Shown: piece by piece, positions 48,071-57,379 of the stretch | How the letters are laid out: every line of letters begins with the position of its first letter | Numbering within the stretch: the stretch's first letter is position 1 | Source of the DNA: Gammaproteobacteria bacterium | GTDB lineage: Bacteria > Pseudomonadota > Gammaproteobacteria > Pseudomonadales > Azotimanducaceae | DNA: 64,000 nucleotides | Direction: 5' to 3' | Assembly: GCA_012960535.1 (NCBI GenBank) | Contig: DUBB01000031.1 | Location: 72,606 to 136,605 of the forward strand | The notes under the pieces: generated by a model | The model's input: only the letters and a program-made list of their open reading frames with translations | What the model was told of the DNA's origin: nothing | The model's database searches: none | Position numbers and translations under genes: made by a program

Positions 48071-49744
48071 ATGCAGTCAGCCATGATCGTGTTACTGGGT
48101 ATTGCCGGCATGAGTTTCGGCTGGTTCGTATACTCAAAATTCATCGCTACGAAAATTTATCAGCTCGACCCTGATTTCGTTACCCCAGCGCACGAGTTTA
48201 ACGATGGCGTTGATTTCTACCCAACTAACAAGTACGTACTCTGGGGCCACCATTTCACATCGGTTGCAGGCGCAGCACCGATAGTAGGGCCCGCAATCGC
48301 GGTTTACTGGGGCTGGGTTCCTGCCGTTCTCTGGGTCACCATTGGCACCATATTCTTTGCTGGTGTACACGATTTTGGCGCTATATGGGCAAGCGCACGC
48401 CATCAAGGCAAGTCCATCGGTGCTTTATCTCAAGAGGTCATCGGTAGTCGAACCAGGGCCCTGTTTATGATTGTTATTTTCCTGGTGCTTCTTATGGTCA
48501 ATGCCGTTTTCGGCGTGGTAATTGCCAAGGCGTTTGTGACGACCCCAGGCGCGGTTTTCCCGGCGTGGTCTGCCATTGCCGTCGCCATTATTATTGGGCA
48601 GTTGGTGCACCGAAATTTCAAACTGTCGGTGATGACCATTCTCGGTGTCATCGCACTTTATTTTTCCGTTTACGTTGGCAGCACTCTTCCCTTGGAACTT
48701 CCCGAACAGATGTTCGGCCTGACGGCCAACGCCAACTGGATAATCATCCTGTTTATCTATGCGGCGATCGCGTCAATGTTGCCTGTGTGGGTACTACTGC
48801 AACCCCGCGACTTCATCAATGGCATGCAGCTCGTGGTGGGGCTGATTCTGCTCTACGGGGCCGTGCTGTTTTCGCTACCTGATATATCGGCGCCCGCTTT
48901 CAATAATCAAATATCGGAAAATGCACCGTCAATGCTACCTCTGCTTTTTGTCACCATAGCCTGCGGAGCTGTGTCTGGTTTTCACGGCATTGTTTCTTCG
49001 GGGACCACCTCCAAGCAGCTCAACAAGGAAACCGATGCACGCTTTGTCGGCTATCTGGGCGCAGTCGGCGAAGGCTCATTGGCTCTTATAACACTGGTTG
49101 TTGTCAGCAGTGTCGCGCTGGCAGCATCTCCTGAGGCGTGGCACAGGATCTACGATACTTATGGCAGCGCCGGCGCTGGCACTTTTATCCAGGGTGGCGC
49201 GCAACTGATTCAAAATGGTTGGGGATTACCCTTTAGTATCAGCCAGACTCTGCTGGCGACAATGGTGGTCCTATTCGCTGGCACGACCATGGACTCGGGT
49301 GTTCGCTTGCAGCGCTATATCATTCAGGAATGGGGCGATATCTACCATATTCCTTTGCTTAAAAACGGCATTATCGCAACACTGGCCGCCGTCATCTGCT
49401 GTTTGCTGCTCGCCTTCGGCGCGGGCGGTGCATCGGGGAGTGGTGGTCTGACCATCTGGCCTCTATTCGGTTCAACCAACCAGATCCTAGCCGGTCTTAC
49501 ATTGCTGGTGATTTCAGTGATGCTGATCAAAATGGGTCGCCCCGCACGCTACACACTGGTGCCCATGGTGTTCGTTCTGATCACCTCCTCGTGGGCTGCT
49601 ATTCTCAAACTTATTGAGTGGTATCAAGCTGGTAACTGGCTACTGGTAACCATTGATGTAATCGTTGTGATTACCACTTTCATGGTCATTCTAGAGGCAG
49701 CCTCTGTAATCTCGAAGTTTCGGCGTGATAACCAGCCCGGGTAA
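48071..49744 (+). CDS. CstA-family carbon starvation / pyruvate-type transporter
   Basis: A 557-residue membrane protein with many helices, shorter than E. coli CstA (701) but normal for the compact branch. Typical motifs: GHHFTSVAGAAPIVGPAIAV, FAGVHDFGAIWASARH, SGFHGIVSSGTTSKQL, and FAGTTMDSGVRLQRYI near the C-terminus. CstA and BtsT carry pyruvate, and CstA has been linked to peptide uptake during carbon starvation. An AAGGGGGA ribosome-binding site stands seven bases before the ATG. It is a single-gene unit closed by a hairpin at 49839-49876. Confidence 0.95.
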   Translation: MQSAMIVLLGIAGMSFGWFVYSKFIATKIYQLDPDFVTPAHEFNDGVDFYPTNKYVLWGHHFTSVAGAAPIVGPAIAVYWGWVPAVLWVTIGTIFFAGVHDFGAIWASARHQGKSIGALSQEVIGSRTRALFMIVIFLVLLMVNAVFGVVIAKAFVTTPGAVFPAWSAIAVAIIIGQLVHRNFKLSVMTILGVIALYFSVYVGSTLPLELPEQMFGLTANANWIIILFIYAAIASMLPVWVLLQPRDFINGMQLVVGLILLYGAVLFSLPDISAPAFNNQISENAPSMLPLLFVTIACGAVSGFHGIVSSGTTSKQLNKETDARFVGYLGAVGEGSLALITLVVVSSVALAASPEAWHRIYDTYGSAGAGTFIQGGAQLIQNGWGLPFSISQTLLATMVVLFAGTTMDSGVRLQRYIIQEWGDIYHIPLLKNGIIATLAAVICCLLLAFGAGGASGSGGLTIWPLFGSTNQILAGLTLLVISVMLIKMGRPARYTLVPMVFVLITSSWAAILKLIEWYQAGNWLLVTIDVIVVITTFMVILEAASVISKFRRDNQPG

Positions 49745-49838
49745 AATAACCTTCTATATTTTTGCAGCGGTCATTGCATTAACGGTCACTGAATACTGCA
49801 AGCGAGGCCTGATTAGGTTTCCCAAACATGAAAGTTCC

Positions 49839-49885
49839 CGGGTAGCAGGAGCCTGAGCATAGGTGTCTGCTACCCGCTTCTTTTA
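49839..49885 (+). terminator. Rho-independent terminator after CstA gene
   Basis: CGGGTAGCAG (49839-49848) pairs perfectly with CTGCTACCCG (49867-49876), followed by CTTCTTTTAT. The 10-bp stem and T-rich tail lie 95 bases after the CstA stop. Confidence 0.85.
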
Positions 49886-50370
49886 TCTTTAAAATACCCA
49901 CATTTTATAAGGTCAAGGCAGCGCAGCGCGTATAGCTCCGGTGTCACCACGATGCGTACTTTTCACCTCTGCACATCACTTCCTACCAGCGGTTTTTTTT
50001 GTCCTGTTGTTTTGCCACCCTGCAGACGTTATTCCCATTATGGGTGCAATCTAATCGAAATGATCACGTCTTCATGCTGGCATTGGGTCAGTTTGGCATA
50101 TGAGTTATTTCGGGACCCATAATTAACGCATTATGACAACCAGATGCAGCCAAATTAACTGTTTATGCTTTTTTCAAGCTCTCCACAGTACAAGCTAAGA
50201 TTAAGCCTTAAAACCTGGATCGTTAGTGCTCCTATAGCTATTAATGATTGAATTCGTGCAATTTACGAAAAATTTCTGCGCTATTTGGCAATTTTCGTCC
50301 TAAAACTATCCATATCCGGTATATTCATTGACTTTATTTGCGCAGTACTTGAAACTCAGAGATCTAGAAA
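49886..50370. other. AT-rich leader region upstream of TonB receptor
   Basis: About 485 bases without a gene. It turns AT-rich toward the receptor. A loose inverted repeat, CGAAAAATT (50266-50274) with AATTTTCG (50290-50297), could be an operator. The promoter for the TonB receptor is expected here. Confidence 0.45.
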
Positions 50371-50426
50371 CTGTCTATAAAATTCTATCCGTAAAACGCT
50401 CTCTGTAAAACGCTGTCTGTAAACAA
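50371..50426. repeat. Tandem array, four units of 14 bp next to RBS
   Basis: Four degenerate 14-bp units at 50371, 50385, 50399 and 50413, consensus CTNTCYGTAAAACG. The middle units share GTAAAACGCT exactly. The array ends 11 bases before the TonB receptor ATG, and its last unit runs into the AAAGGGGAA ribosome-binding site. Confidence 0.8.
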
Positions 50427-50437
50427 AGGGGAATCGC

Positions 50438-52876
50438 ATGAACAAACCGACACCATTGATAGGCATTAAAGGATTACTGATATTACTAACGCCCGTTTTT
50501 TGCATCCCATATGCAATAAACGCGTACAGCGCAGACTCAGCGTTTGTGGTCGAAGAAATCGTTGTCACAGCACGCAAGCGACAAGAAAACATGCAGGATG
50601 TGCCAGGTGCCATAAGCGCCTTCAGTCGTGAAACACTGCAGGAAGCGGGTGTCGATAACATCATCGAGCTTGAAAACCTCATCCCCAATATAACAATGAA
50701 TGAAACCAGTGGACTTGTTCCCGGTTCCATTCAGGTATTTATTCGCGGAATTGGCAATGACCCGGGATTTGACCAGGGTGTGGGAATCTACGTTGATGAT
50801 GTATATCTCAACCGGACCAGCGGCGCGCTACTGGATGTTTACGACATAGAGCGTATCGAAGTTCTCAAAGGTCCACAGGGCAACCTGTACGGGCGTAACA
50901 CCATCGGTGGCGCCATTAAGTACGTGAGTCGCAACCCCAGCGAAGAAAGCGGTGCGAGCATTGAATTGAAGACAGGCACCGACAGCCTCATCAAAGTCAA
51001 GGGGAGTATTTCCCTTGCTCTAAGCGATGATCTACTTGCTAGTTTCGGCTTTTCCTCCACCGATCGGGACGGCTATCAGACAAACCTTTTTGATGGTGGT
51101 GAATATGCCAGTGAAGACAAGATCGCCGCTCGAGGAACCCTGCTATGGCGGCCTTCAGACACCGTTTCCATCAAACTTGTAGCTGACTCCTTCACAGACA
51201 ATTCAGCCCCAGTCGTACCTAATAGAGTTGCCATAGAGCAAACTGGCGGCGGCGGTCTCGGCGCCTTCAGCTTTATGTTAGGCGGTTCAAGCCAATTTTT
51301 CCCTGGTTCCGCCTTCCTGCAGGAAGCCATTGATGTCAGCCTGCCGTCTGAAGTTGACGAAGTTAATACAGCCCATACAACAGCTGGATATGACCTGTTT
51401 GAAATCCACTCTAATAATGTCGCCCTGACCATGAACTGGGATATCAACGACAACTGGAGCGTCAAGTCGACAACATCACAACGCAACCTCGAGAGCACCA
51501 TGCCTTTTGATTTTGATGGCAGCCATCAGGTTTTTATCAACACCATTCAAATGCGCGACTCAGATGACTTCAGCCAGGAACTGCAGTTCAACTTCACCGG
51601 CGACTCTGTCAATGCGGCATTCGGTGTGTATGTACTAGACGGAACCCAGTCCATTGACGGTTCTACGGAACAGACGCCGCTGCTAAGACTGCTCTCTGCC
51701 CATGACAGAGTCTACACCAAGGATGTACGAGACCTTGAGTCCTCCTCCGTTTATGCCAATGTCGATTGGGATATCAGCGAGAAATTGCAATTATCTCTAG
51801 GTGGTCGCTACACAAAAGATGAAAAGACAATCATCCAGGCATCCGATGTCACCATCACCCACTACGCAGCCGGCTTTACCAGCTATACCGGTCAGGCACC
51901 GCTGATTTTGTTGCCAGGAATGGAAGCCGCTTTCTCGACCCTGCCATTCTTCCTGTACTTCTACCCACATTATGGTAACGATGGTTCCTTTCTGAGTTAC
52001 GGCAATCAGGTAGATGTAGAAACTTTTTCTACCTCCAGAAGCGGACAGGAAGACTGGGCTGAATTTACACCGAGTGTAAAACTTTCTTATCGACCGAACA
52101 GTGATATGCTGCTCTACGGCGGGTTTGCAACCGGCTTCAAGTCTGGTGGTTTCGATACCTCAGGTTCGGAAACAAGAACTGTTACCTACAAACCTGAACT
52201 CGTTGATACTTACAGCCTGGGCCTTAAATCAACGCTGGCCGGGGGAAGTGCGCAACTTAACGTTGAAGTATTCCGCAACGAATATACTGAAAAACAATTG
52301 CAATCCATCGCTTTGCTACCCACAGGACTGGAGTCCATTACCGACAATGTAGGTGAAGTCGAGTCGACCGGGATAGAAGTCGAGTTGGTCTGGTTACCAC
52401 CGGTTGAAGGTTTGACGATAAACCTTAACCTGGGCTATCTGGACTCCAATATAGAGGAGTTCATTGAGCTTCAGGACGACGGTGCCGGCGGCACTACGGC
52501 AGTAAACGTCGCTGATAACTTCAAGCTGGGCTACGCTCCGGAAACAACTGCACAGGCGGGTATCCGATACGATTTCAGTCTCGGTCAGGGAAACATGACA
52601 ATCGGCACTCATGTCGCTTACCGATCGGAGATGTTCACTGACTCGCCCATCGATATAACCAATCCATTCTTCCTCAATGCAGAATCCGCAAGCCGAACCA
52701 TGTGGAACGCCATGCTTACCTACCGTGCTGATTCAGGCAAATGGTCAATAGCCCTGGAAGGTAAGAATCTGAGTGATGAACGATCTCTGGTAAACACTTT
52801 CAATGTAACCAACTTCATTACAGGCGGTTATACCAGGGGACGCAACTGGGGACTGTCACTACGTTATAATATGTAA
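50438..52876 (+). CDS. TonB-dependent outer-membrane receptor
   Basis: An 812-residue receptor. A signal peptide (about 1-30) is followed by the TonB box region VVEEIVVTARKRQENMQDVP. The plug domain has FIRGIGNDPGFDQGVGIYVDDVYLNRTSG and IEVLKGPQGNLYGRNTIGGAIKYVSR. The C-terminal barrel ends in RNWGLSLRYNM. This branch, with the VVTARKR box, is common in bacteria that take up plant, steroid or aromatic compounds as well as siderophores; the ligand is not predictable. A 14-bp tandem array lies immediately before its ribosome-binding site. It converges on the SRPBCC gene. Confidence 0.95.
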   Translation: MNKPTPLIGIKGLLILLTPVFCIPYAINAYSADSAFVVEEIVVTARKRQENMQDVPGAISAFSRETLQEAGVDNIIELENLIPNITMNETSGLVPGSIQVFIRGIGNDPGFDQGVGIYVDDVYLNRTSGALLDVYDIERIEVLKGPQGNLYGRNTIGGAIKYVSRNPSEESGASIELKTGTDSLIKVKGSISLALSDDLLASFGFSSTDRDGYQTNLFDGGEYASEDKIAARGTLLWRPSDTVSIKLVADSFTDNSAPVVPNRVAIEQTGGGGLGAFSFMLGGSSQFFPGSAFLQEAIDVSLPSEVDEVNTAHTTAGYDLFEIHSNNVALTMNWDINDNWSVKSTTSQRNLESTMPFDFDGSHQVFINTIQMRDSDDFSQELQFNFTGDSVNAAFGVYVLDGTQSIDGSTEQTPLLRLLSAHDRVYTKDVRDLESSSVYANVDWDISEKLQLSLGGRYTKDEKTIIQASDVTITHYAAGFTSYTGQAPLILLPGMEAAFSTLPFFLYFYPHYGNDGSFLSYGNQVDVETFSTSRSGQEDWAEFTPSVKLSYRPNSDMLLYGGFATGFKSGGFDTSGSETRTVTYKPELVDTYSLGLKSTLAGGSAQLNVEVFRNEYTEKQLQSIALLPTGLESITDNVGEVESTGIEVELVWLPPVEGLTINLNLGYLDSNIEEFIELQDDGAGGTTAVNVADNFKLGYAPETTAQAGIRYDFSLGQGNMTIGTHVAYRSEMFTDSPIDITNPFFLNAESASRTMWNAMLTYRADSGKWSIALEGKNLSDERSLVNTFNVTNFITGGYTRGRNWGLSLRYNM

Positions 52877-52890
52877 CTACCCGTATGACC

Positions 52891-52929
52891 TGGCAGGCTG
52901 CAATCCTGCTTTTATTGCAGCCTTTGCCA
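52891..52929. terminator. Hairpin between convergent TonB receptor and SRPBCC genes
   Basis: GGCTGCAAT (52896-52904) pairs with ATTGCAGCC (52914-52922). Outer arms TGGCA and TGCCA extend it with a small bulge. It sits between two convergent stops, so it may end transcription from both sides, though no long T-run follows. Confidence 0.6.
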
Positions 52930-52960
52930 GCATCCTTCTCGATTCACTGACAGTTTTCCT

Positions 52961-53455
52961 TTAGACTGATCCGCCCTTATGTAAAGCTTCTGCATGCGTT
53001 TTGAGTGCCCGCGCCGTATCATCGAAAGCCTGTTGCACCCAGGGTCCTGCAAACCGCATCACATGAATGCCATTGTCACCCAGAAAAGCATCGGTGGACC
53101 AGTACCTGCATCTGTTATCACCTAGTTCTTCAATAAACTGATCGCGCCGGGCAGGGTAAGGCCAGGCTTCGTCATCGGGCAGCTCCCATGAAATCTGCTT
53201 CTGCGGCACTATCGCACAGATGTATTCGCAATTATCAAAAAACGTATCCGGTTCGGTGTAGCTTTTTAATTTCATATTGACCGGCGCGCCCATTTCCAGC
53301 GATGAGCTGCACTCAACACAAAAAGGATTCCAGTCAGGATAGCTTGGCATGTCGAGCAGGATATCCCACACCAGCGACGCCGGAGCGTTGATCTCCACAC
53401 GTATGGATGTAAGTACGGCTTGCGGGTCTTCCCATAGATGTGCTGTCTTACTCAT
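52961..53455 (-). CDS. SRPBCC-domain protein
   Basis: A 164-residue START/Bet v1-like protein. It begins SIRVEINAPASLVWDILLDMPSYPDWNPF, the standard polyketide-cyclase-type start, and ends with a long amphipathic helix (VMRFAGPWVQQAFDDTARALKTHAE). Such proteins bind lipids or hydrophobic small molecules. It is the last of three minus-strand genes (SDR, DUF1214-like, SRPBCC), 30 bases after the preceding stop, and probably serves the same substrate. Confidence 0.88.
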   Translation of the reverse strand: MSKTAHLWEDPQAVLTSIRVEINAPASLVWDILLDMPSYPDWNPFCVECSSSLEMGAPVNMKLKSYTEPDTFFDNCEYICAIVPQKQISWELPDDEAWPYPARRDQFIEELGDNRCRYWSTDAFLGDNGIHVMRFAGPWVQQAFDDTARALKTHAEALHKGGSV

Positions 53456-53485
53456 ATTGATCTGCCTTAATGATCCATCGAATAG

Positions 53486-54550
53486 CTATAGCGTGACGAC
53501 TTCTACTTTTGGAACTGGTTGTGTCTGGGCACTGGTCCATCTCCATAACATGGTGCCACATGGATGGCCGGTGGTCCTGATCCAGTTAGGATGACCGGGG
53601 TCTTCATGCGCTACAACAATCTTCACCCGTCCATCAGATTCTGGAACAGCGGTTTTATTGTTAAGATGAATCTGATGATGTCGGTAATCCAATGATTCCA
53701 TCCACACATTATTTAATTGAAAATTCCATCCCTCGCAGGCGGGTATTTCGCTGGTAATCTCCAGTTTCTGGTGGGCGCTGAGTTCCCACCAGCCATGCAG
53801 ATAATGAATCGTGGGATCACCACCTGCCCTGACGAAACGCGACTGATCCGATGTGCTGAGCCGATTATTGTTTTTGTTCCGGAAATCAAGAGCCCATTCT
53901 ACAAACGTTCGCGCTGTGCCATTAATAAAAGCAGGAGCGAGTTGGAGCGCTCTTGATGCTCCCGCTAATGTAATCGGCGCAGGTGGAACTGAGCAATCAA
54001 TTGATTCTATGGAAACATTAGCAAGAATTTCATCGGTCCGATCAAAAAAGGTCTGCCTGACAATCAAGATGGACGAGTCTTCTTCAAGGGGCAGCCAGTT
54101 ACCTCGAGTTTGATGCCTGCTGACTGTTATTTCAAATGACCCGTCTGAAGCGATTTCCATATCACCGCTGTCCAACTCGCCAGTCGAGGCCATGCTGCCG
54201 TCAATAGCATATCGATTGGCTTTGGTGGCAAAGCTTAATATCGGTACAGTGCCGCGATAACCATGAATACGATAGCTGTGTGAACCATTAATGGTCGCAT
54301 TCTGATAATGGTTATCTGGATTATCAGCACCTATTTTGGCCGTCTCATGGGATGCCTGATAAAAGGTTGGATAGCTGGCATCAGCATTTTCAAGGTGCAT
54401 CTCCAGGCCAATTCGTAAAAGACGACTCAGATAGCGCACACTTTCAGCTTCGTCCATTTCAGTCAAGACAAGATCGGTATCGAAGACAGCACTGCCGGCT
54501 GCTTCAAGGTCACGGCAGAAAGTCTGCCATATCTGTCGGGCATCCTTCAT
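53486..54550 (-). CDS. Uncharacterised protein, DUF1214-like C-terminus
   Basis: A 354-residue protein with no catalytic motif I can name. The C-terminal part (FQLNNVWMESLDYR, then DGRVKIVVAHEDPGHPNWIRTTG and a closing MLWRW) resembles the end of DUF1214-type proteins, which occur in lipid and steroid catabolic clusters. No signal peptide or membrane segment is seen. I place the start at the ATG at 54550, one base after the SDR stop codon, which indicates translational coupling; a longer frame would run back into the SDR gene. The role is unknown. Confidence 0.75.
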   Translation of the reverse strand: MKDARQIWQTFCRDLEAAGSAVFDTDLVLTEMDEAESVRYLSRLLRIGLEMHLENADASYPTFYQASHETAKIGADNPDNHYQNATINGSHSYRIHGYRGTVPILSFATKANRYAIDGSMASTGELDSGDMEIASDGSFEITVSRHQTRGNWLPLEEDSSILIVRQTFFDRTDEILANVSIESIDCSVPPAPITLAGASRALQLAPAFINGTARTFVEWALDFRNKNNNRLSTSDQSRFVRAGGDPTIHYLHGWWELSAHQKLEITSEIPACEGWNFQLNNVWMESLDYRHHQIHLNNKTAVPESDGRVKIVVAHEDPGHPNWIRTTGHPCGTMLWRWTSAQTQPVPKVEVVTL

Positions 54551-54551
54551 C

Positions 54552-55331
54552 TTAAGGTGCCATGTATTCACCGCCGTTGACATCCAACGTGGCCCCAGAT
54601 ACAACCTTCGAATAATCAGAAACAAAATAAAGCACAGATTTAGCGCAATCCGGCTCTGACGGAATGATGCCCAAGGCGATCCGTTTGGTAATCTCGCCGA
54701 TCACCTCATCTCTGTCACGACCACTTTTTACCTGAGCGTCAATGTAGTGGTACACCGGTGCGCCGCCGATCCATCCCATTCTGGCCGCATTAACGCGAAT
54801 ATTGAATTGACCGAAATCAGTCGCCATATGCCGGGTCAGCACACCTAGCCCTCCTTTGCTTGCTGCATAGGCAGCCTCACCTGGAAAAGGATTTACTGTT
54901 GCCATGGTCGAGACATTCACTATCGCCCCGGATCCTGCCGATTTCATGGCAGGCAGGGCGGCCTGTGCCATACGTAGCGCACCGACACAATTCACATCAT
55001 AGACTCGCGCCCACTCTTCCGCGTCAGCCTGATCTGCCGTTGCCCAGTTACCATGGTTATAGGCGCTATTAACAAGTCCGTCGATAGTGCCAAAAGCGTC
55101 TACAGTTGCTTGAGCAATAGCGTCACACTGCAACTGGTCTGTCACGTCTGTCGCAACAGCGATTGCCTCACCGCCTGAACTGGTAATTTCATTAACCAGC
55201 TTTTGCAAAAACTCAATATTACGGGCGCCAAGCGCTACCTTTGCGCCTTCCTGAACAGCAATCTTTGCCATAGACTGGCCTAGGCCCGGTCCAACACCGC
55301 TTATCAGAATAACTTTATCCGCTAGGAGCAT
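54552..55331 (-). CDS. Short-chain dehydrogenase/reductase
   Basis: A 259-residue SDR. It has ISGVGPGLGQSMAKIAVQEG as cofactor loop with GARN after strand 2, then NSAYNHGN in place of NNAG. The catalytic Ser is in NVSTMATVN and Tyr-x-x-x-Lys in YAASK; it ends TLDVNGGEYMAP. The ATG at 55331 gives the normal family start; the longer frame adds 41 residues lacking SDR character. It is the first gene of the SDR, DUF1214-like, SRPBCC unit and diverges from the sulfotransferase gene over about 145 bases. Confidence 0.92.
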   Translation of the reverse strand: MLLADKVILISGVGPGLGQSMAKIAVQEGAKVALGARNIEFLQKLVNEITSSGGEAIAVATDVTDQLQCDAIAQATVDAFGTIDGLVNSAYNHGNWATADQADAEEWARVYDVNCVGALRMAQAALPAMKSAGSGAIVNVSTMATVNPFPGEAAYAASKGGLGVLTRHMATDFGQFNIRVNAARMGWIGGAPVYHYIDAQVKSGRDRDEVIGEITKRIALGIIPSEPDCAKSVLYFVSDYSKVVSGATLDVNGGEYMAP

Positions 55332-55477
55332 GGCTAATACCTGTAGCTTTGTGTACCTGGATCGTCCAGAATCTCTGAGAGAGTGTGAGGAAATATCATT
55401 CTGCTTTCTATGTCTGTTATTGGCAACTGATTTTACGGATATTGCAGCGATCAAATCGATAGCCGACCAATAAACCC

Positions 55478-56632
55478 ATGAACCTACCCAATCGACAAAG
55501 CCTCATTGAGGAAGCATCTCAAACAACCGAACTCAATGATTTTGGCAATACCTGGTTTTTCGATCATATTGATCACCTTATCGCAGCACTTAATACTGAA
55601 GCTCGCCTGACTACAGAAGGCAGCTATGGTGCTCAGGCAATGATTGTTGGCGCACTGTCGAACAGATTGCGCCATATCGCCTTGATCAAGGCGCACCCAG
55701 AAATTCTGGAGGAAGACGTGCAGGTAGCGGTAATTGTCACCGGACTGCCACGTACCGGCAGCACCATGCTACATCGTATGCTGGCTTCGTCGAGAGGTAT
55801 GACCGGCGTACGCTGGTATGAAGCGCAGAATTATGCACCTTTCCCTGGAGAAACACGCGCCGATGCCAGCCAGCGCCTTGACGCGGCGAGGAACATTCTG
55901 GATTTCATGCTTGGCAAACTGCCTGAACTCATGTCCATTCATCCCATGAGCATTGATCAGCCCGATGAGGAGGTCATTATTCTCGGCCAGTTGTTTTCCA
56001 GTACCATGGCCGAGGCGAGCTACTACGTGCCTTCATACGCCAGATGGCTGGCATTACAGGATCCAAAGCCTGGTTACCAGGATTTGTACCAGATACTGCA
56101 ATCACTGCAATGGCAAGACCCATCACGAGAAGGTAAAGCCTGGATCCTGAAGACTCCCGGACATCTGGTCGCACTGGATACGGCCATGGCAACCTTCAAC
56201 ACAGCAAAAATTGTCATGACACATCGCGATCCCATTGCGGTTATTCCGTCCTACTGCAGCATGGAAGCAAGTTTATACAAACTGGCATCCGACACAATCA
56301 GCCATAAAATGATCGGTGAATATTGGCCAGATAGGCTCCATGCCTGGCTCGAGCAATTCATGCTGGCCAGAGCAGGAAACGATAAAAACCGATTCATCGA
56401 TGTATTGTATGAAAACCAGCTACAACACCCCGAAAAGGAAGCTGCGAGAGTGCTGGAACTGGCGGGTATTCCAATAGGAGATGATTTTCACAACGAAATC
56501 AAAGAATGGATTGAAACGAACCTGCGCGAACATCGAGCCCCCCATCGCTATGACCTCGCCGATTTTGGCTTGGAAAAGAAGGCCCTCAGCCAGCAGTTTG
56601 ACGACTATAGCAGCAGATATTTACGCCAATAA
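55478..56632 (+). CDS. Sulfotransferase-family protein
   Basis: A 384-residue protein with the PAPS-binding loop VTGLPRTGSTMLHRMLASS in the N-terminal third and a later KTPGHLVALDTAM followed by VMTHRDPIAVIPSY, the 3'-phosphate site. This matches the bacterial sulfotransferase_3-like group, often found beside steroid and fatty-acid genes. It would move sulfate from PAPS to an alcohol; some members have other or unknown roles. It diverges from the SDR unit and precedes a VOC gene by about 200 bases on the same strand. Confidence 0.9.
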   Translation: MNLPNRQSLIEEASQTTELNDFGNTWFFDHIDHLIAALNTEARLTTEGSYGAQAMIVGALSNRLRHIALIKAHPEILEEDVQVAVIVTGLPRTGSTMLHRMLASSRGMTGVRWYEAQNYAPFPGETRADASQRLDAARNILDFMLGKLPELMSIHPMSIDQPDEEVIILGQLFSSTMAEASYYVPSYARWLALQDPKPGYQDLYQILQSLQWQDPSREGKAWILKTPGHLVALDTAMATFNTAKIVMTHRDPIAVIPSYCSMEASLYKLASDTISHKMIGEYWPDRLHAWLEQFMLARAGNDKNRFIDVLYENQLQHPEKEAARVLELAGIPIGDDFHNEIKEWIETNLREHRAPHRYDLADFGLEKKALSQQFDDYSSRYLRQ

Positions 56633-56839
56633 TGTAAAAACTGCAGGCAAACAATCAGCGCGGAGTGCTATAAGCAGGGCAAAGACAAGCGGGTTTTGAA
56701 TTTCAATCAGGTTAACCAGCAGTTCCATGTGCACGAGTTCATTTTGGTGCATACTAAAGAGTGAATTTCGCTATCCAGATGAGGTTCAGCTGGCCTACCA
56801 GGGTCAGCTGAAAGTCAAGCATACAAATGAAGGACTACA

Positions 56840-57304
56840 ATGATTAAGGGGATTCACCATATCGCAATCAATGTGCCGGATTTTGATCTGGGTCTGGCTT
56901 TCTATCGGGATGTCATTGGCTTTGAAATCGTCGAACAGGGACAGATCCAAAACATGCCCCGGGCTGACCGTGCGGTGGGCTTGCCGAATATATCCGCAAC
57001 CATGGCAATGATGCGGGCAGGGAGTTGCTTTGTTGAGCTCTGGAGCTATGGTCATCCCGAAGGTGAGGATAAGACAGCCCGCCCTTGTGACCTGGGCTAT
57101 CCGCATATTGCCCTGGAAGTTATAGACATACAATCCGAACACACTAGACTGGAAAATGCCGGGATGACCTTTGTTGGGCCACCGGTGGATTTTGGTGATA
57201 CCAGTGCGGTGTATGGTCAGGATCCCTTCGGCAACGTCATCGAAATTTATGAGATTCGCAACCCAGAACGAACCCAATTAGCGCATTTACGGACAAGAAA
57301 CTAA
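56840..57304 (+). CDS. VOC-family (glyoxalase/bleomycin-resistance fold) protein
   Basis: A 154-residue single VOC unit: IKGIHHIAINVPDFDLGLAFYRDVIGFE, then CFVELWSYGHPEG, GYPHIALEVIDI and DPFGNVIEIYEI at the end. The metal ligands His, Glu, His, Glu are in place. Could be a dioxygenase, lyase or epimerase; the site resembles methylmalonyl-CoA epimerase relatives only in general. AAGGA lies a few bases before the ATG. It leads the acyl-CoA dehydrogenase pair on the same strand. Confidence 0.88.
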   Translation: MIKGIHHIAINVPDFDLGLAFYRDVIGFEIVEQGQIQNMPRADRAVGLPNISATMAMMRAGSCFVELWSYGHPEGEDKTARPCDLGYPHIALEVIDIQSEHTRLENAGMTFVGPPVDFGDTSAVYGQDPFGNVIEIYEIRNPERTQLAHLRTRN

Positions 57305-57379
57305 ACTCCATGAATACGGCACTTACCATGCTGCGCTCTATTACGCCGTATATTCATGTCAACCAGGAACATAGAAATT

